A DNA stretch of 64,000 nucleotides, taken from NCBI GenBank assembly GCA_015056625.1, contig SVFY01000002.1:159488-223487 (forward strand), written 5' to 3'. Of this stretch, positions 40,458 to 50,120 are shown one piece after another. The first letter of the stretch is position 1. The number at the start of each line of letters is the position of its first letter. The position numbers and the translations under genes are program-made. The notes beneath the pieces are model-generated. The model worked only from the letters and a program-made list of their open reading frames with translations, made no database searches and was not told the origin of the DNA. This DNA is from Butyrivibrio sp. Its GTDB lineage: Bacteria; Bacillota; Clostridia; Lachnospirales; Lachnospiraceae.

Positions 40458-42098
40458 GTGAAGACGTATGCTGAAGCTAAGCGAATAAGACCTGATATTC
40501 TTACAGCAGCAGTTTATATCTCTGCATGTATTCTCATGGTCTTTTTTATCATATCAGAAAAGATATTTGGAGATAAGGGAATGTATTTTGCTGCAGGCCC
40601 ATTGTCCATATATCTGCTTTTTTATCTTGGACTTGTTCTATCGGTTCAAAAAGCTGTTTATATAATGGTAAGGCTAAGAGCAAGAAGGTCACAGTATTTA
40701 AATGCTGAGGCCAATATGCAAAGGTCCATGAGGATCTTTTCTCTGGCAGGGATTTTTGCAGGAGTACTTCTTATTCTTTCATGCTTTTTTATCTCTACCA
40801 AGGGATTTGGAACAGAGAGAGGCTATATTCAGATCATAATAGCCGGAGCCAGCGTTCTTTTCCTGGGAATACAGGGCGTCCTTCGCGGATACCTTCAGGG
40901 AATTGGCTATACCAAGCCTATAGTGATCGCAGATATGCTTGTGGCGATAGTTTCCTTTGTGTCAGGGATCATTATATCCGGAATCCTATATAAATACGGT
41001 ACTAAGGTAAATGATCTGTTCCATGTGGATGAATTCTCCTCAGTCTATGGATCTGTTGGTATGATGGCAGGAATATTCATAGGTTCACTTACAGGATTCA
41101 TACAATCAGTAATAAGCTATAACCTAAGGAAAAATGAGATTGCCAGCTTTGTTAAGACTGGAGCACCAAGATATCTTGATAATAAAAATGATGTAATAAC
41201 AGGGATAAGGCCTATCATGCTTCTTTACTGTGCGCCTGCTCTGGCCCTTATCTTTGATCAGTGCTTTTACTCCTTATACATGAGAAAAGCACATGATGAT
41301 ATTGATTTTAAGACCGTTTATGGAATGGCCTTTGGAAGAGTTGAGATTTTGACGGCTCTTTTTGTGCTCATTTGCTCCATTCCATTTATCAAATCTCTAA
41401 ACAGGATCATGGCTAGAGTTGAGAGGGATGAGCATGAGGGCTCAAGAGAGAGATTCAGGGGATTTATGCGGTTTTCTAATATGCTCTTTATTCCTGTAGC
41501 TGTGTTTGTATTTGCAGCAAGTGATCTTTTGATGACCTCAGTTTATGGAAAGAGCAGTGACCTTGCCAATTCATCACTGATGCTTGGTTCGCTCATTATA
41601 TATTTTGCGGGTTATATGGTTATGTTCTCATGGCTTTTAAGTCACATGGGAAAGTCAGTTCTTACAATGCTGAACACTTTGGTGTGCCTTGCCTGCCACG
41701 TGGCATTTATGATCTTATTTGTGCCGGTTCTGGGCCTTGGGATCTACGGGGTACTACTTTCTGTGATAGTAGCAGCGGCTATTTACGATATCCTTAATCT
41801 CCTGGAGCTTTCCAAGATCCTTTCAAACAGGCAGGAGTATGTTAAGACATTTTTGATGCCTCTGCTTTCATCAGCAATTGCAGGTGCAGCTGTTTTCATG
41901 CTTGGAAGGCTGCTTGCAGGGCTTATCGGAGAGATTCTGACACTTATAATCTGCGTGGTTGTATTCTGGGTTTTGTACATGATCGCAATGATCTTCCTAA
42001 GAGGTATAAGAGCCCATGAGCTTCGCAAGGTATTTTTAGGACAGCTCTTTTATGGCATAGCAACAATGATACAGACAGAAGAGCGGTATGAGGGATAA
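40458..42098 (+). CDS. Polysaccharide biosynthesis / SpoVB-like flippase (MOP superfamily)
   Basis: About 12-14 TM segments, GVQGVLRGYLQGIGYTKPIVIADML pattern; GTG start at 40458 after ggga RBS is an alternative to the track start 40437. Confidence 0.82.
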   Translation: MKTYAEAKRIRPDILTAAVYISACILMVFFIISEKIFGDKGMYFAAGPLSIYLLFYLGLVLSVQKAVYIMVRLRARRSQYLNAEANMQRSMRIFSLAGIFAGVLLILSCFFISTKGFGTERGYIQIIIAGASVLFLGIQGVLRGYLQGIGYTKPIVIADMLVAIVSFVSGIIISGILYKYGTKVNDLFHVDEFSSVYGSVGMMAGIFIGSLTGFIQSVISYNLRKNEIASFVKTGAPRYLDNKNDVITGIRPIMLLYCAPALALIFDQCFYSLYMRKAHDDIDFKTVYGMAFGRVEILTALFVLICSIPFIKSLNRIMARVERDEHEGSRERFRGFMRFSNMLFIPVAVFVFAASDLLMTSVYGKSSDLANSSLMLGSLIIYFAGYMVMFSWLLSHMGKSVLTMLNTLVCLACHVAFMILFVPVLGLGIYGVLLSVIVAAAIYDILNLLELSKILSNRQEYVKTFLMPLLSSAIAGAAVFMLGRLLAGLIGEILTLIICVVVFWVLYMIAMIFLRGIRAHELRKVFLGQLFYGIATMIQTEERYEG

Positions 42099-42100
42099 CT

Positions 42101-43324
42101 TTGAGCAAGAAAATATTCGTATGTGGCGGCGGCGCATCAGGAATGTGTGCTGCCATATATGCTGCAAGAAATGGTGCACAGGTGTGCATAATTGAAAAAA
42201 ACGACTGCCTGGGCAAGAAACTCTCCATGACAGGAAACGGAAGATGTAATCTCACTAATCTGGACATGAGAGAGGACTGTTATAATGCTGCCTCCAGGAG
42301 CAGGATGAGAGACTGGCTGCAAACGTATGGCTCGGAAGATGTCATATGTTTTTTTAAATCGCTCGGAGTTGTGGTAAAAAGCGAAGATGGCTATATCTAT
42401 CCTGTATCTGGCCAGGCAAAAACTGTTGTGGATGCCCTTAAAAATGAGATCCAAAGGCTTGGGATAGAGGTTGTTTACAAGGAGCAGTTAAAAGCAGTTA
42501 ATGGCCTTGAAAATGACAAAGTAGAGATCGTTACAGATAAAAACCGCTATGAGAGTGACAAGTGCATTATCGCAGTTGGCTCCTTATCTGGCGTAAAGAG
42601 TACCATGTCAACAGGAGATGGCTACTACATCTGTAAAAAGCTGGGAATGAACATAAAGGATACGTATCCTGCACTTGTTGGATTTAAGGCTGAGGAGGAA
42701 GAAAATCTTCCTGATAAGGGTGTAAGGTGCGATGCAAGGATTTCCTTTATCCTTGGAAGCGAAGTCTTAGCAAGCGAGCAGGGAGAGCTTCAGATCACTT
42801 CAGATGGAATCTCAGGAATTCCAGTAATGCAGGCTTCAAGAGATGTAATAAAATTTGTGGAAGAAAAAAAGCCTGTATATGCGTCCATAGATTTTTTCCC
42901 TGATTATGATGAAGAGGACTTTTTATCCCTTAAAAAGGATATGCTGAGGCTGAAGGACGAAAGAACGGTATCAGAGTTCCTTGTTGGATTTGCCAACCAG
43001 GGCGTGACAGATATGATACTTGGCAGAATGAAGCTGTCAAAGTCTATGAAGATGAAGAATATTTCAGATTCCATGGCGGAGTGTATCCTTGATAGCTACA
43101 GAAACTTAAAGATAAAGCTAAAAGACAGCTACGGTTTTGCTGCATCTCAGGTAACAGCTGGAGGAGTCAGCATAGCTGAGATTGGAAATGATTTTTCTTT
43201 TAACAAAAACAGAAATATTTACTGCATAGGAGAGCTTCTGGATGTGGATGGCAGATGCGGAGGCTACAACCTTCAGTTTGCTTTTACAAGCGGATCCATA
43301 GCAGGATGTGCATCTTCCCTATAA
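42101..43324 (+). CDS. NAD(P)/FAD-dependent oxidoreductase, HI0933/YhiN-like flavoprotein
   Basis: IFVCGGGASGMCAAIYAARNGAQVCIIEKNDCLGKKLSMTGNGRCNLTN; GELLDVDGRCGGYNLQFAFTSG. Confidence 0.93.
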   Translation: MSKKIFVCGGGASGMCAAIYAARNGAQVCIIEKNDCLGKKLSMTGNGRCNLTNLDMREDCYNAASRSRMRDWLQTYGSEDVICFFKSLGVVVKSEDGYIYPVSGQAKTVVDALKNEIQRLGIEVVYKEQLKAVNGLENDKVEIVTDKNRYESDKCIIAVGSLSGVKSTMSTGDGYYICKKLGMNIKDTYPALVGFKAEEEENLPDKGVRCDARISFILGSEVLASEQGELQITSDGISGIPVMQASRDVIKFVEEKKPVYASIDFFPDYDEEDFLSLKKDMLRLKDERTVSEFLVGFANQGVTDMILGRMKLSKSMKMKNISDSMAECILDSYRNLKIKLKDSYGFAASQVTAGGVSIAEIGNDFSFNKNRNIYCIGELLDVDGRCGGYNLQFAFTSGSIAGCASSL

Positions 43325-43341
43325 GGAATAAGATTTGATAC

Positions 43342-45000
43342 ATGATAAAAATTGGACAGATAAAGCTTGAGATTGATGAAAACACCACATATGATGAGGA
43401 GAAACTAAAGAAAAGACTCTTGCAGAAGGCTTCAAAAAAGCTAAAAATCTCTCCTTCTGAAATTACGGACATAGAGATTTTAAAGCACTCAATTGATGCC
43501 AGAAAGAAACCTCTTTTATTTGATGTTTATGTGGTTTTGGTCAAAGTAAAAACAGGCGAAGAAAAGATAGTTAAAAGAGTCAAAGATAGTAATATAACTG
43601 TTTATGATAAAAAAGACTATGACTTTTGGAAAGCTGCGGGGATAAGCCCATTTAGCTGTGATAAAAAGGTGGTCATAGTAGGTGCTGGACCTGCTGGCCT
43701 TTTTTGCGGCTATGAACTTGCAAAGCACGGCTTTAAACCCATCATCCTCGAAAGAGGCGCAGATGTTGATAAGAGGACAGAAATAGTAAACAGCTTCTGG
43801 AAGGATGGAAAGCTTGACCCTTGTACCAACGTGCAGTTTGGAGAGGGAGGCGCAGGGACTTTTTCTGACGGCAAGCTAAATACCATGGTCAAGGACAAGG
43901 ATGGAAGACTGGACAGAGTCCTTGATATTTTTGCAGCCCATGGCGCACCTTACAGGATAAAATACGAGGCCAAGCCCCATATTGGAACTGATATCTTAAG
44001 GGACGTTGTTAAGAGTATCAGAAATGAAATCATAGACCTTGGAGGTCAGGTTATCTTTGAAAGTCAGGTAACAAACATAAAGCTTGGGTCAGATGGAAAT
44101 GTGGAGGCTGCTGTCTGCGGAGAGACGGAGTACCCCTGCGATTATCTTGTTCTTGCAATTGGCCACAGCGCCAGAGATACGTTTTATATGCTAAAGGACA
44201 AAGGCGTCAGCATGCAGCCCAAGCCCTTTGCTGTAGGCTTTAGGGTAGAACATCCCCAGAGCCTTATCAATAATTCCCAGTACGGGAAAAAAGATATAAG
44301 CCCTTTGTCTGCTGCTGCCTACAAGCTTACAACTACAACAAACTCAGGAAGAGGAGTATATTCATTTTGTATGTGCCCTGGAGGGTATGTGGTCAATGCA
44401 TCCTCCGAAGAAGGAATGCTTGCTGTCAATGGTATGAGCTACAGCGGACGAGATGGAAAAAACGCCAACTCTGCAATAATCATTACTGTCGATCCCAAGG
44501 ATTTTGGCGGGGACGACGTGCTTTCAGGAGTGGAGTTCCAAAGAAGACTTGAAAAGAAGGCCTTTGATCTTGCAAATGGTAAGATCCCTGTAGAGTATTA
44601 TGGGGACTTTAAAAGAGCTGTTTTAAATGACAGCATAGGCGAAATCTGTAGTTGTCATATAGATGAATCATTTTGCCCTCAGATGAAGGGTGATCATGAG
44701 TTTGCCAATGTTCATGAGATTCTTCCAGATGATTTAAACAGTGCATTTGTTGAAGGAATGGAGAGCTTTGGAAAGACCATTAAGGGCTACAATGACGACA
44801 GGGCGCTGGTATCAGGTGTTGAGAGCAGAACTTCATCACCTGTTAGGATAAACAGAGATCAGGATGGCTATTCTGAAAATATAAAGGGGCTTTTCCCCTG
44901 CGGAGAAGGCGCCGGATATGCAGGAGGCATCATGTCTGCGGCAATGGATGGTATAAGGATCGCGCAGCTTCTTGCAAGAAAGGCGGCTTTAGTTGACTAA
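43342..45000 (+). CDS. FAD-dependent oxidoreductase (uncharacterised flavoprotein family)
   Basis: VVIVGAGPAGLFCGYELAKHGFKPIILERG, FGEGGAGTFSDGKLNT, FPCGEGAGYAGGIMSAAMDGI. Confidence 0.92.
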   Translation: MIKIGQIKLEIDENTTYDEEKLKKRLLQKASKKLKISPSEITDIEILKHSIDARKKPLLFDVYVVLVKVKTGEEKIVKRVKDSNITVYDKKDYDFWKAAGISPFSCDKKVVIVGAGPAGLFCGYELAKHGFKPIILERGADVDKRTEIVNSFWKDGKLDPCTNVQFGEGGAGTFSDGKLNTMVKDKDGRLDRVLDIFAAHGAPYRIKYEAKPHIGTDILRDVVKSIRNEIIDLGGQVIFESQVTNIKLGSDGNVEAAVCGETEYPCDYLVLAIGHSARDTFYMLKDKGVSMQPKPFAVGFRVEHPQSLINNSQYGKKDISPLSAAAYKLTTTTNSGRGVYSFCMCPGGYVVNASSEEGMLAVNGMSYSGRDGKNANSAIIITVDPKDFGGDDVLSGVEFQRRLEKKAFDLANGKIPVEYYGDFKRAVLNDSIGEICSCHIDESFCPQMKGDHEFANVHEILPDDLNSAFVEGMESFGKTIKGYNDDRALVSGVESRTSSPVRINRDQDGYSENIKGLFPCGEGAGYAGGIMSAAMDGIRIAQLLARKAALVD

Positions 45001-45562
45001 ACAAGATGCAAGAAAAGAGGCGCTTTTAAAAAGAGATGCTCTTTCACAAGATACGATCAAAAGGTACAGCAGGATCATATCTGAAAAGCTTAAAGCTCTT
45101 TTGCCCTATAAAGAAGCTGGGAACATCCTTATCTACGCCTCCATGAGAAGCGAAGTCATTACGGATGAGATAATTTTAGATGCGCTTTCTGAAGGGAAAA
45201 AAGTCTTTTGCCCCAAAGTTATCGACAGGCAAAATGGAGTGATGATGTTTTTGGGGGTCAATTCCATTAAAGACTTAAAAAAAGGATATTTTGGCATAAG
45301 AGAGCCTGAAATACCTGATGGATATGAAGAGCCAGCCTTTTTAGGAAGTGATAGCGTCGTTATCATGCCACTTGTCTGCTTTGATGATAAGAAGAACCGC
45401 ATAGGTTACAGCGGGGGATTCTATGACAGATATCTGGCAAATCATGGAAACCTTAAGACCATTGCGATTGCCTTTGAATGTCAGCATGTAAAGGGAGAGA
45501 TACCTGTAAACGACTATGACATTGCGCCAGATATGATAATTACTGAAGAAAGTATTTACTGA
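44993..45562 (+). CDS. 5-formyltetrahydrofolate cyclo-ligase
   Basis: ILIYASMRSEVITDEII, VCFDDKKNRIGYSGGFYDRYLA; TTG start, overlaps upstream CDS. Confidence 0.92.
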   Translation: MTKQDARKEALLKRDALSQDTIKRYSRIISEKLKALLPYKEAGNILIYASMRSEVITDEIILDALSEGKKVFCPKVIDRQNGVMMFLGVNSIKDLKKGYFGIREPEIPDGYEEPAFLGSDSVVIMPLVCFDDKKNRIGYSGGFYDRYLANHGNLKTIAIAFECQHVKGEIPVNDYDIAPDMIITEESIY

Positions 45563-46503
45563 TGGGAAGAAAAAAGAGAGATACAATTGAATTTCGTTTT
45601 TATGAAGTACCCCAAGGCCAGGATTGTCTGGCTCTTCTTGGTGAGAGCTGGATAAGGGTTTATGGGATTGATGAAAAGTATCTTCACTTCCACAATCTTT
45701 TTGAGGTTGGATATTGCAGGAATGGGAAGGGCGAGCTTGTACTGGATGAGGAAATAAGACAGTATGAGACTTCAATGTTTTCCATAATCCCAGCCAATTA
45801 TCCCCACACTACCTTAAGCCCTGTGGCCAATTTCTGGGAGTATCTGTTCTTTGATGTAGATCAGATACTTAGAATGATCTATCCGGGAAATCCTACAAAA
45901 CAGAGAGAAGCAGCGGAGATAATCGACAAAAACGCTGACCTTATATACGAGCATGAACATCCTGAGATGGCCGAGGTGATCAAAAGGATCATGGAGGAGA
46001 TGAGGGATAAAAAGCCTTACTACATTGAGACAACCCAGAATCTTCTAAAGGCATTTGTTCTGATGCTCATCAGGTATCAGAGCCAGCAGGAAGCTGCAAG
46101 GAAGATGAGTATTGATGGAGATGATGGCTCTGCGATGATGCTCATAAGGCCAGCACTTGAGTATATAGACAAAAACTATGCTGATCCTATAAAGGTATCT
46201 GAGCTTGCTGAGAGCTGCAACATAAGTGAGCCCCATTTCAGGCGGATCTTTGTTGATACCATAAATATGTCGCCCGTTGACTATCTCAATCTTGTAAGGA
46301 TACAAAATGCCTGTAAGATAATGAATAAGACAGATCATTCCATGGAGGTTGTGGCATCTGAGTGCGGTTTTTCAACTTTCTCTACATTTAACCGCAACTT
46401 CAGGAAATTCCTTGATACTTCGCCATATCAGTGGAAAAAGAACAAAGACAACTACGAAAATAAACTCCTTAATTACAACATAAACGCTTTGAAGGGATGG
46501 TGA
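45562..46503 (+). CDS. AraC family transcriptional regulator
   Basis: N-terminal cupin-like sensor; C-terminal two-HTH VSELAESCNISEPHFRRIF...MEVVASECGFSTFSTFNRNFRKFLDTSPYQWKK. Confidence 0.93.
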   Translation: MGRKKRDTIEFRFYEVPQGQDCLALLGESWIRVYGIDEKYLHFHNLFEVGYCRNGKGELVLDEEIRQYETSMFSIIPANYPHTTLSPVANFWEYLFFDVDQILRMIYPGNPTKQREAAEIIDKNADLIYEHEHPEMAEVIKRIMEEMRDKKPYYIETTQNLLKAFVLMLIRYQSQQEAARKMSIDGDDGSAMMLIRPALEYIDKNYADPIKVSELAESCNISEPHFRRIFVDTINMSPVDYLNLVRIQNACKIMNKTDHSMEVVASECGFSTFSTFNRNFRKFLDTSPYQWKKNKDNYENKLLNYNINALKGW

Positions 46504-46568
46504 CAAAAGTTACTTAAAGGTTTACGAAAACTTTTTGTTCACATTTTCGACATATTTGATTGAAAATG

Positions 46569-46601
46569 CACATTTTATACTTTAAAATGTGTATTTTTTT
46601 T
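46569..46601 (+). terminator. Rho-independent-like terminator after araC-type gene
   Basis: Perfect CACATTTTA-tactt-TAAAATGTG followed by tatttttttta. Confidence 0.7.
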
Positions 46602-46613
46602 ACCCTTAGTTGT

Positions 46614-46654
46614 TATAATGTACACATAAACCGATCGGAAACACCAAGTTTCCG
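46614..46654 (+). promoter_or_regulatory. Promoter -10 and 5'-UTR hairpin of the sugar-binding protein gene
   Basis: TATAAT at 46614-46619; perfect hairpin CGGAAAC-ACCAA-GTTTCCG at 46636-46654; no good -35, consistent with activator dependence. Confidence 0.55.
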
Positions 46655-46750
46655 TCAAAATGTATAAGCCTATGTCACAGGTACTCATCTGACATATGTG
46701 CAATGTACATAAAGGTTGCAAATCATTTTTTCATTTAGGGAGGGTAAAAA

Positions 46751-48136
46751 ATGAAAAGAAAAGCACTATCAATTTTCCTTGCATCAGCTATGTCACTTTC
46801 ACTTTTAGCTGGATGCGGTGGCGCAGCAGACACAGCTACAACCACAACTGACAACACAGCAGACAACACAGCAGAGGCTCCAGCACAGGACGCAGCTACT
46901 GAGGCAGCTCCTACAGCTGACGTTGCATCTGAGGGTGAGCATGAGCTTTCAGTTTATGCTTGGGATAAGAACTTCAACATCCCTGCACTTGAGGCTGCTG
47001 AGAAGGCATATCAGGCAGTAGATCCTGACTTCAAGCTTAACATCGTTGAGCAGTCAGCATCATCAGACGTTGAGAATGCTGTCACACTTGCTGCTTCATC
47101 AGGCGATTACAGCCAGCTTCCTGACATAGTTCTTTTCCAGGATCACTACATCCAGAACTACGTAACAAACTATCCTGATGCATGGCTTGACCTTGAGGAT
47201 GCAGGAATTGACTGGTCAGACTTCGGTGCTGAGAAACTTTCATACTCTACAGTAGGCGGCAAGCACTACGGCGCTCCTGTAGACAACGGAACAGCAATTT
47301 TTGCTTATCGTACAGACATTCTTGAAGAGTGTGGCTACACAATTGATGATGTAACAGGAATCACTTGGGATGAGTGGCTTGAGATTGGCCGTGTTGTTAA
47401 AGAGAAGACAGGTAAGTACCTTGTTTCTATGGACCACAACGGAGACGATCTTCCTTACATGATGATGCAGGCTGAAGGCCAGTCACAGTGGAAGGATGGA
47501 GAGCCTAACTTCGTAAACAACGACACATTAAAGCAGGTTCTTAATGTTATTATCACAGGTGCTAAGGACGGCGTTATCTATCTTTGCAACGACTGGTCAG
47601 AGTACACAGATACATCAATCATCGGCGACCAGGTTGCTGGTGTATTCAATGGTAACTGGATCATTCCTACAATGCAGCAGGTATCTGAGAACAGTGGTAA
47701 GTGGGCGATCACAACAGCTCCTACACTTTCTGGAAAAGAAGGATACGCAGCTAACGGTGGTTCTTCACTTTACGTAACAAGCAACTGCTCAAAGCCTGAG
47801 CTTGCAAAGGCATTCCTTGCATACACATTCGGCGGCGGAGAAGGTGCTATGGCTACATATGATGACGCTCTTAGAAACGGTGGCGTTATCACATGCTGCA
47901 TTTCAGCTTCAAAGTCTTCTGTATACCAGGAAGGTGTTGATTTCTTCAATGGCCAGTCAATCTATGCTGATATCGTTTCAATGGGTGCTAACGTTCCTGT
48001 AGTAGAGCAGAACGATTTCCACTACTCAGCACGTACACAGATCCAGGCTGCTATCACAAACGTTATCAACGGATCAGACCTTGATACAGAGCTTCAGAAT
48101 GCAGAAGATCAGGTTAGATTTGAGATGGGGCTTTGA
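46751..48136 (+). CDS. Carbohydrate ABC transporter substrate-binding lipoprotein
   Basis: Lipoprotein signal SLSLLAGCGG, Thr/Ala-rich linker, SBP family 1 fold. Confidence 0.94.
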   Translation: MKRKALSIFLASAMSLSLLAGCGGAADTATTTTDNTADNTAEAPAQDAATEAAPTADVASEGEHELSVYAWDKNFNIPALEAAEKAYQAVDPDFKLNIVEQSASSDVENAVTLAASSGDYSQLPDIVLFQDHYIQNYVTNYPDAWLDLEDAGIDWSDFGAEKLSYSTVGGKHYGAPVDNGTAIFAYRTDILEECGYTIDDVTGITWDEWLEIGRVVKEKTGKYLVSMDHNGDDLPYMMMQAEGQSQWKDGEPNFVNNDTLKQVLNVIITGAKDGVIYLCNDWSEYTDTSIIGDQVAGVFNGNWIIPTMQQVSENSGKWAITTAPTLSGKEGYAANGGSSLYVTSNCSKPELAKAFLAYTFGGGEGAMATYDDALRNGGVITCCISASKSSVYQEGVDFFNGQSIYADIVSMGANVPVVEQNDFHYSARTQIQAAITNVINGSDLDTELQNAEDQVRFEMGL

Positions 48137-48218
48137 CCTTGATTACTTAACGAGGTTTTTCACGAGTTTAGTAAGCTAGGTCGTTCTGGCGAGCACCTCT
48201 GGTGCGAGAGCAGAACTT

Positions 48219-48272
48219 CCTTATGAATATGGAATCATTCAAATGATCATCCTTATGAATCTGGAACCATTC
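48219..48272 (+). repeat. Two imperfect 22-nt direct repeats CCTTATGAATMTGGAAYCATTC, 32 nt apart
   Basis: 48219-48240 ccttatgaatatggaatcattc and 48251-48272 ccttatgaatctggaaccattc (20/22 identical). Confidence 0.9.
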
Positions 48273-48296
48273 GAGATTTATTCAAAACATTCATAC

Positions 48297-48325
48297 GGGG
48301 AATCGGACTTCCGATTCCCCTATTT
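48297..48325 (+). terminator. Intercistronic strong hairpin (partial terminator/stabiliser) between SBP and permease genes
   Basis: GGGGAATCGG-actt-CCGATTCCCC followed by tattta. Confidence 0.75.
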
Positions 48326-48369
48326 ACTAGAAATAATAAAGCTATTTAATGTCACAAAGGGGGACAACA

Positions 48370-49269
48370 ATGGGAAATAAGAAAAAAATGGGGCTCCTTG
48401 CCAAGCAAAGAGCTGCTGGATGGGCTTTTCTCTTTCTTGCGTCCGCAATGATCGTTGTTATGAGCTTTTACCCTATGGTACGGGCCCTTATTACATCATT
48501 TAAAACGGGCTCTTCAGCCAATCTTCAATGGGCAGATCCAATCATTTACAATTATAAGAGAATGTTTCAGGACAAGATGTTCATGAGATCAGTAGGAAAT
48601 ACATTCCTTTATCTCATTATCCAGGTTCCAATCATGCTTGTTCTGGCAATTCTGCTTGCACAGCTTTTAAATAACAAAGATCTTAAGTTCAAGGGACTTT
48701 TCCGCACATGCATATTCCTTCCTTGTGCTGTATCACTTGTTTCTTACTCACTTATCTTTAGATCGATCTTTGCTACACAGGGTCTTATAAATATCATCCT
48801 TCAGAAGATCGGAATCATCTCTGAGGGAATAAACTGGCTTGGAACCACATCTACTGCAAGAATCGTTATCATTATTGCCCTTATCTGGAGATGGACAGGA
48901 TATAACATGGTTTTCTATCTTGCAGGACTTCAGAATATCGAATATTCAGTGTATGAGGCAGCCAAGATCGATGGTGCAAATGGATGGAAGACTTTCTGGT
49001 ATGTAACAGTACCGCTCCTTAGACCAGTTATCATTATGACATTCATTATGTCAATAAATGGTACTTTGCAGCTCTTTGATGAGTCAGTCAACCTGACAAA
49101 CGGCGGACCTGCAAACACCACGATCACAATGTCTCACTACATTTACAATAACTCATTTGGACAGGGCGTTGCCAACTTTGGTTATGCATCTGCCATGTCA
49201 TTCTTTGTATTTATCCTTGTTGCTATACTTGCAGCAATAAACCTGAAAGTAGGTGATACACGTGACTAA
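48370..49269 (+). CDS. Carbohydrate ABC transporter permease (MalF-like)
   Basis: EAAKIDGANGWKTFWYVTVPLLRPV EAA motif; ATG at 48370 follows gggggac RBS. Confidence 0.94.
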   Translation: MGNKKKMGLLAKQRAAGWAFLFLASAMIVVMSFYPMVRALITSFKTGSSANLQWADPIIYNYKRMFQDKMFMRSVGNTFLYLIIQVPIMLVLAILLAQLLNNKDLKFKGLFRTCIFLPCAVSLVSYSLIFRSIFATQGLINIILQKIGIISEGINWLGTTSTARIVIIIALIWRWTGYNMVFYLAGLQNIEYSVYEAAKIDGANGWKTFWYVTVPLLRPVIIMTFIMSINGTLQLFDESVNLTNGGPANTTITMSHYIYNNSFGQGVANFGYASAMSFFVFILVAILAAINLKVGDTRD

Positions 49270-50101
49270 GACTAAGAAAAAATACAATAAGAGTGCTACA
49301 CAAAAAAGACTCATTCCTACATACATTTTTCTTGTTATAGCGTCATTTTTCTCGGTATTTCCTCTGTACTGGATGTTTACTGCCGCAACAAATATGACTG
49401 TTGATGTATCAAGAGGTAAATTGTGGTTTGGCACACACCTTGTAGAAAACTTTAATAACCTTGTGGCATCTACAAACCTTTGGAAAGCCTTCGGGAATTC
49501 ATGCCTTTACTCAACAGCCCAGACCATACTTTGTATCTTTGTATGTTCACTGGCTGGATATGGGTTTGAGCTTTATCATGACAAGGGAAAAGACATTTTA
49601 TTCGCCATACTTCTTATGGCAATGATGATCCCTGGTGTTGCTACCATGATCCCTCTGTTTACAATGATGAGTAAGTTCCATTTTCTCAATACAGTATGGG
49701 GCTTTGCACTTCCAGGTATCTCTACACCATTTATGATCATGATGTTCAGGCAGAACTCACGTAATTTCCCTCCGGATATCATGGAGGCAGCAAGAATAGA
49801 CGGCCTTTCAGAATTTGCCATATTCTTCCGCATGTATATGCCTGTAATGAAGTCTACTTACGCAGCAGCTGCAGTTATTGTCTTTATGAATTCCTGGAAT
49901 GCTTATATGTGGCCAAGAGTCGTAATGACAGACAACAGAGCACAGACAATGCCAATGCTTATTGCAAACCTTGCTGGAGGCTATACAATTGACTACGGAA
50001 TGCTGATGATGGGAGTATTGTTCTGTTCACTTCCTACCATGTTTGTATTCTTCGTGCTTCAGAGACAGTTTGCTGAAGGTATAACAGGTTCTGTTAAATA
50101 A
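49253..50101 (+). CDS. Carbohydrate ABC transporter permease (MalG-like)
   Basis: MEAARIDGLSEFAIFFRMYMPVMKSTYAAAAV EAA motif; start is 49253 or GTG 49262. Confidence 0.94.
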   Translation: MIHVTKTKKKYNKSATQKRLIPTYIFLVIASFFSVFPLYWMFTAATNMTVDVSRGKLWFGTHLVENFNNLVASTNLWKAFGNSCLYSTAQTILCIFVCSLAGYGFELYHDKGKDILFAILLMAMMIPGVATMIPLFTMMSKFHFLNTVWGFALPGISTPFMIMMFRQNSRNFPPDIMEAARIDGLSEFAIFFRMYMPVMKSTYAAAAVIVFMNSWNAYMWPRVVMTDNRAQTMPMLIANLAGGYTIDYGMLMMGVLFCSLPTMFVFFVLQRQFAEGITGSVK

Positions 50102-50120
50102 AAAGATTGAGGAAAAAGTT

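Noticed and set aside
46818-47021. Gln/Thr/Leu-rich plus-strand ORF within the SBP gene
   Set aside because: Out-of-frame translation of the repetitive Thr/Ala linker codons of the lipoprotein; no evidence it is a gene.
48219-48272. CRISPR array
   Set aside because: Only two imperfect repeats, no further units, no cas genes; better treated as an intercistronic repeat.
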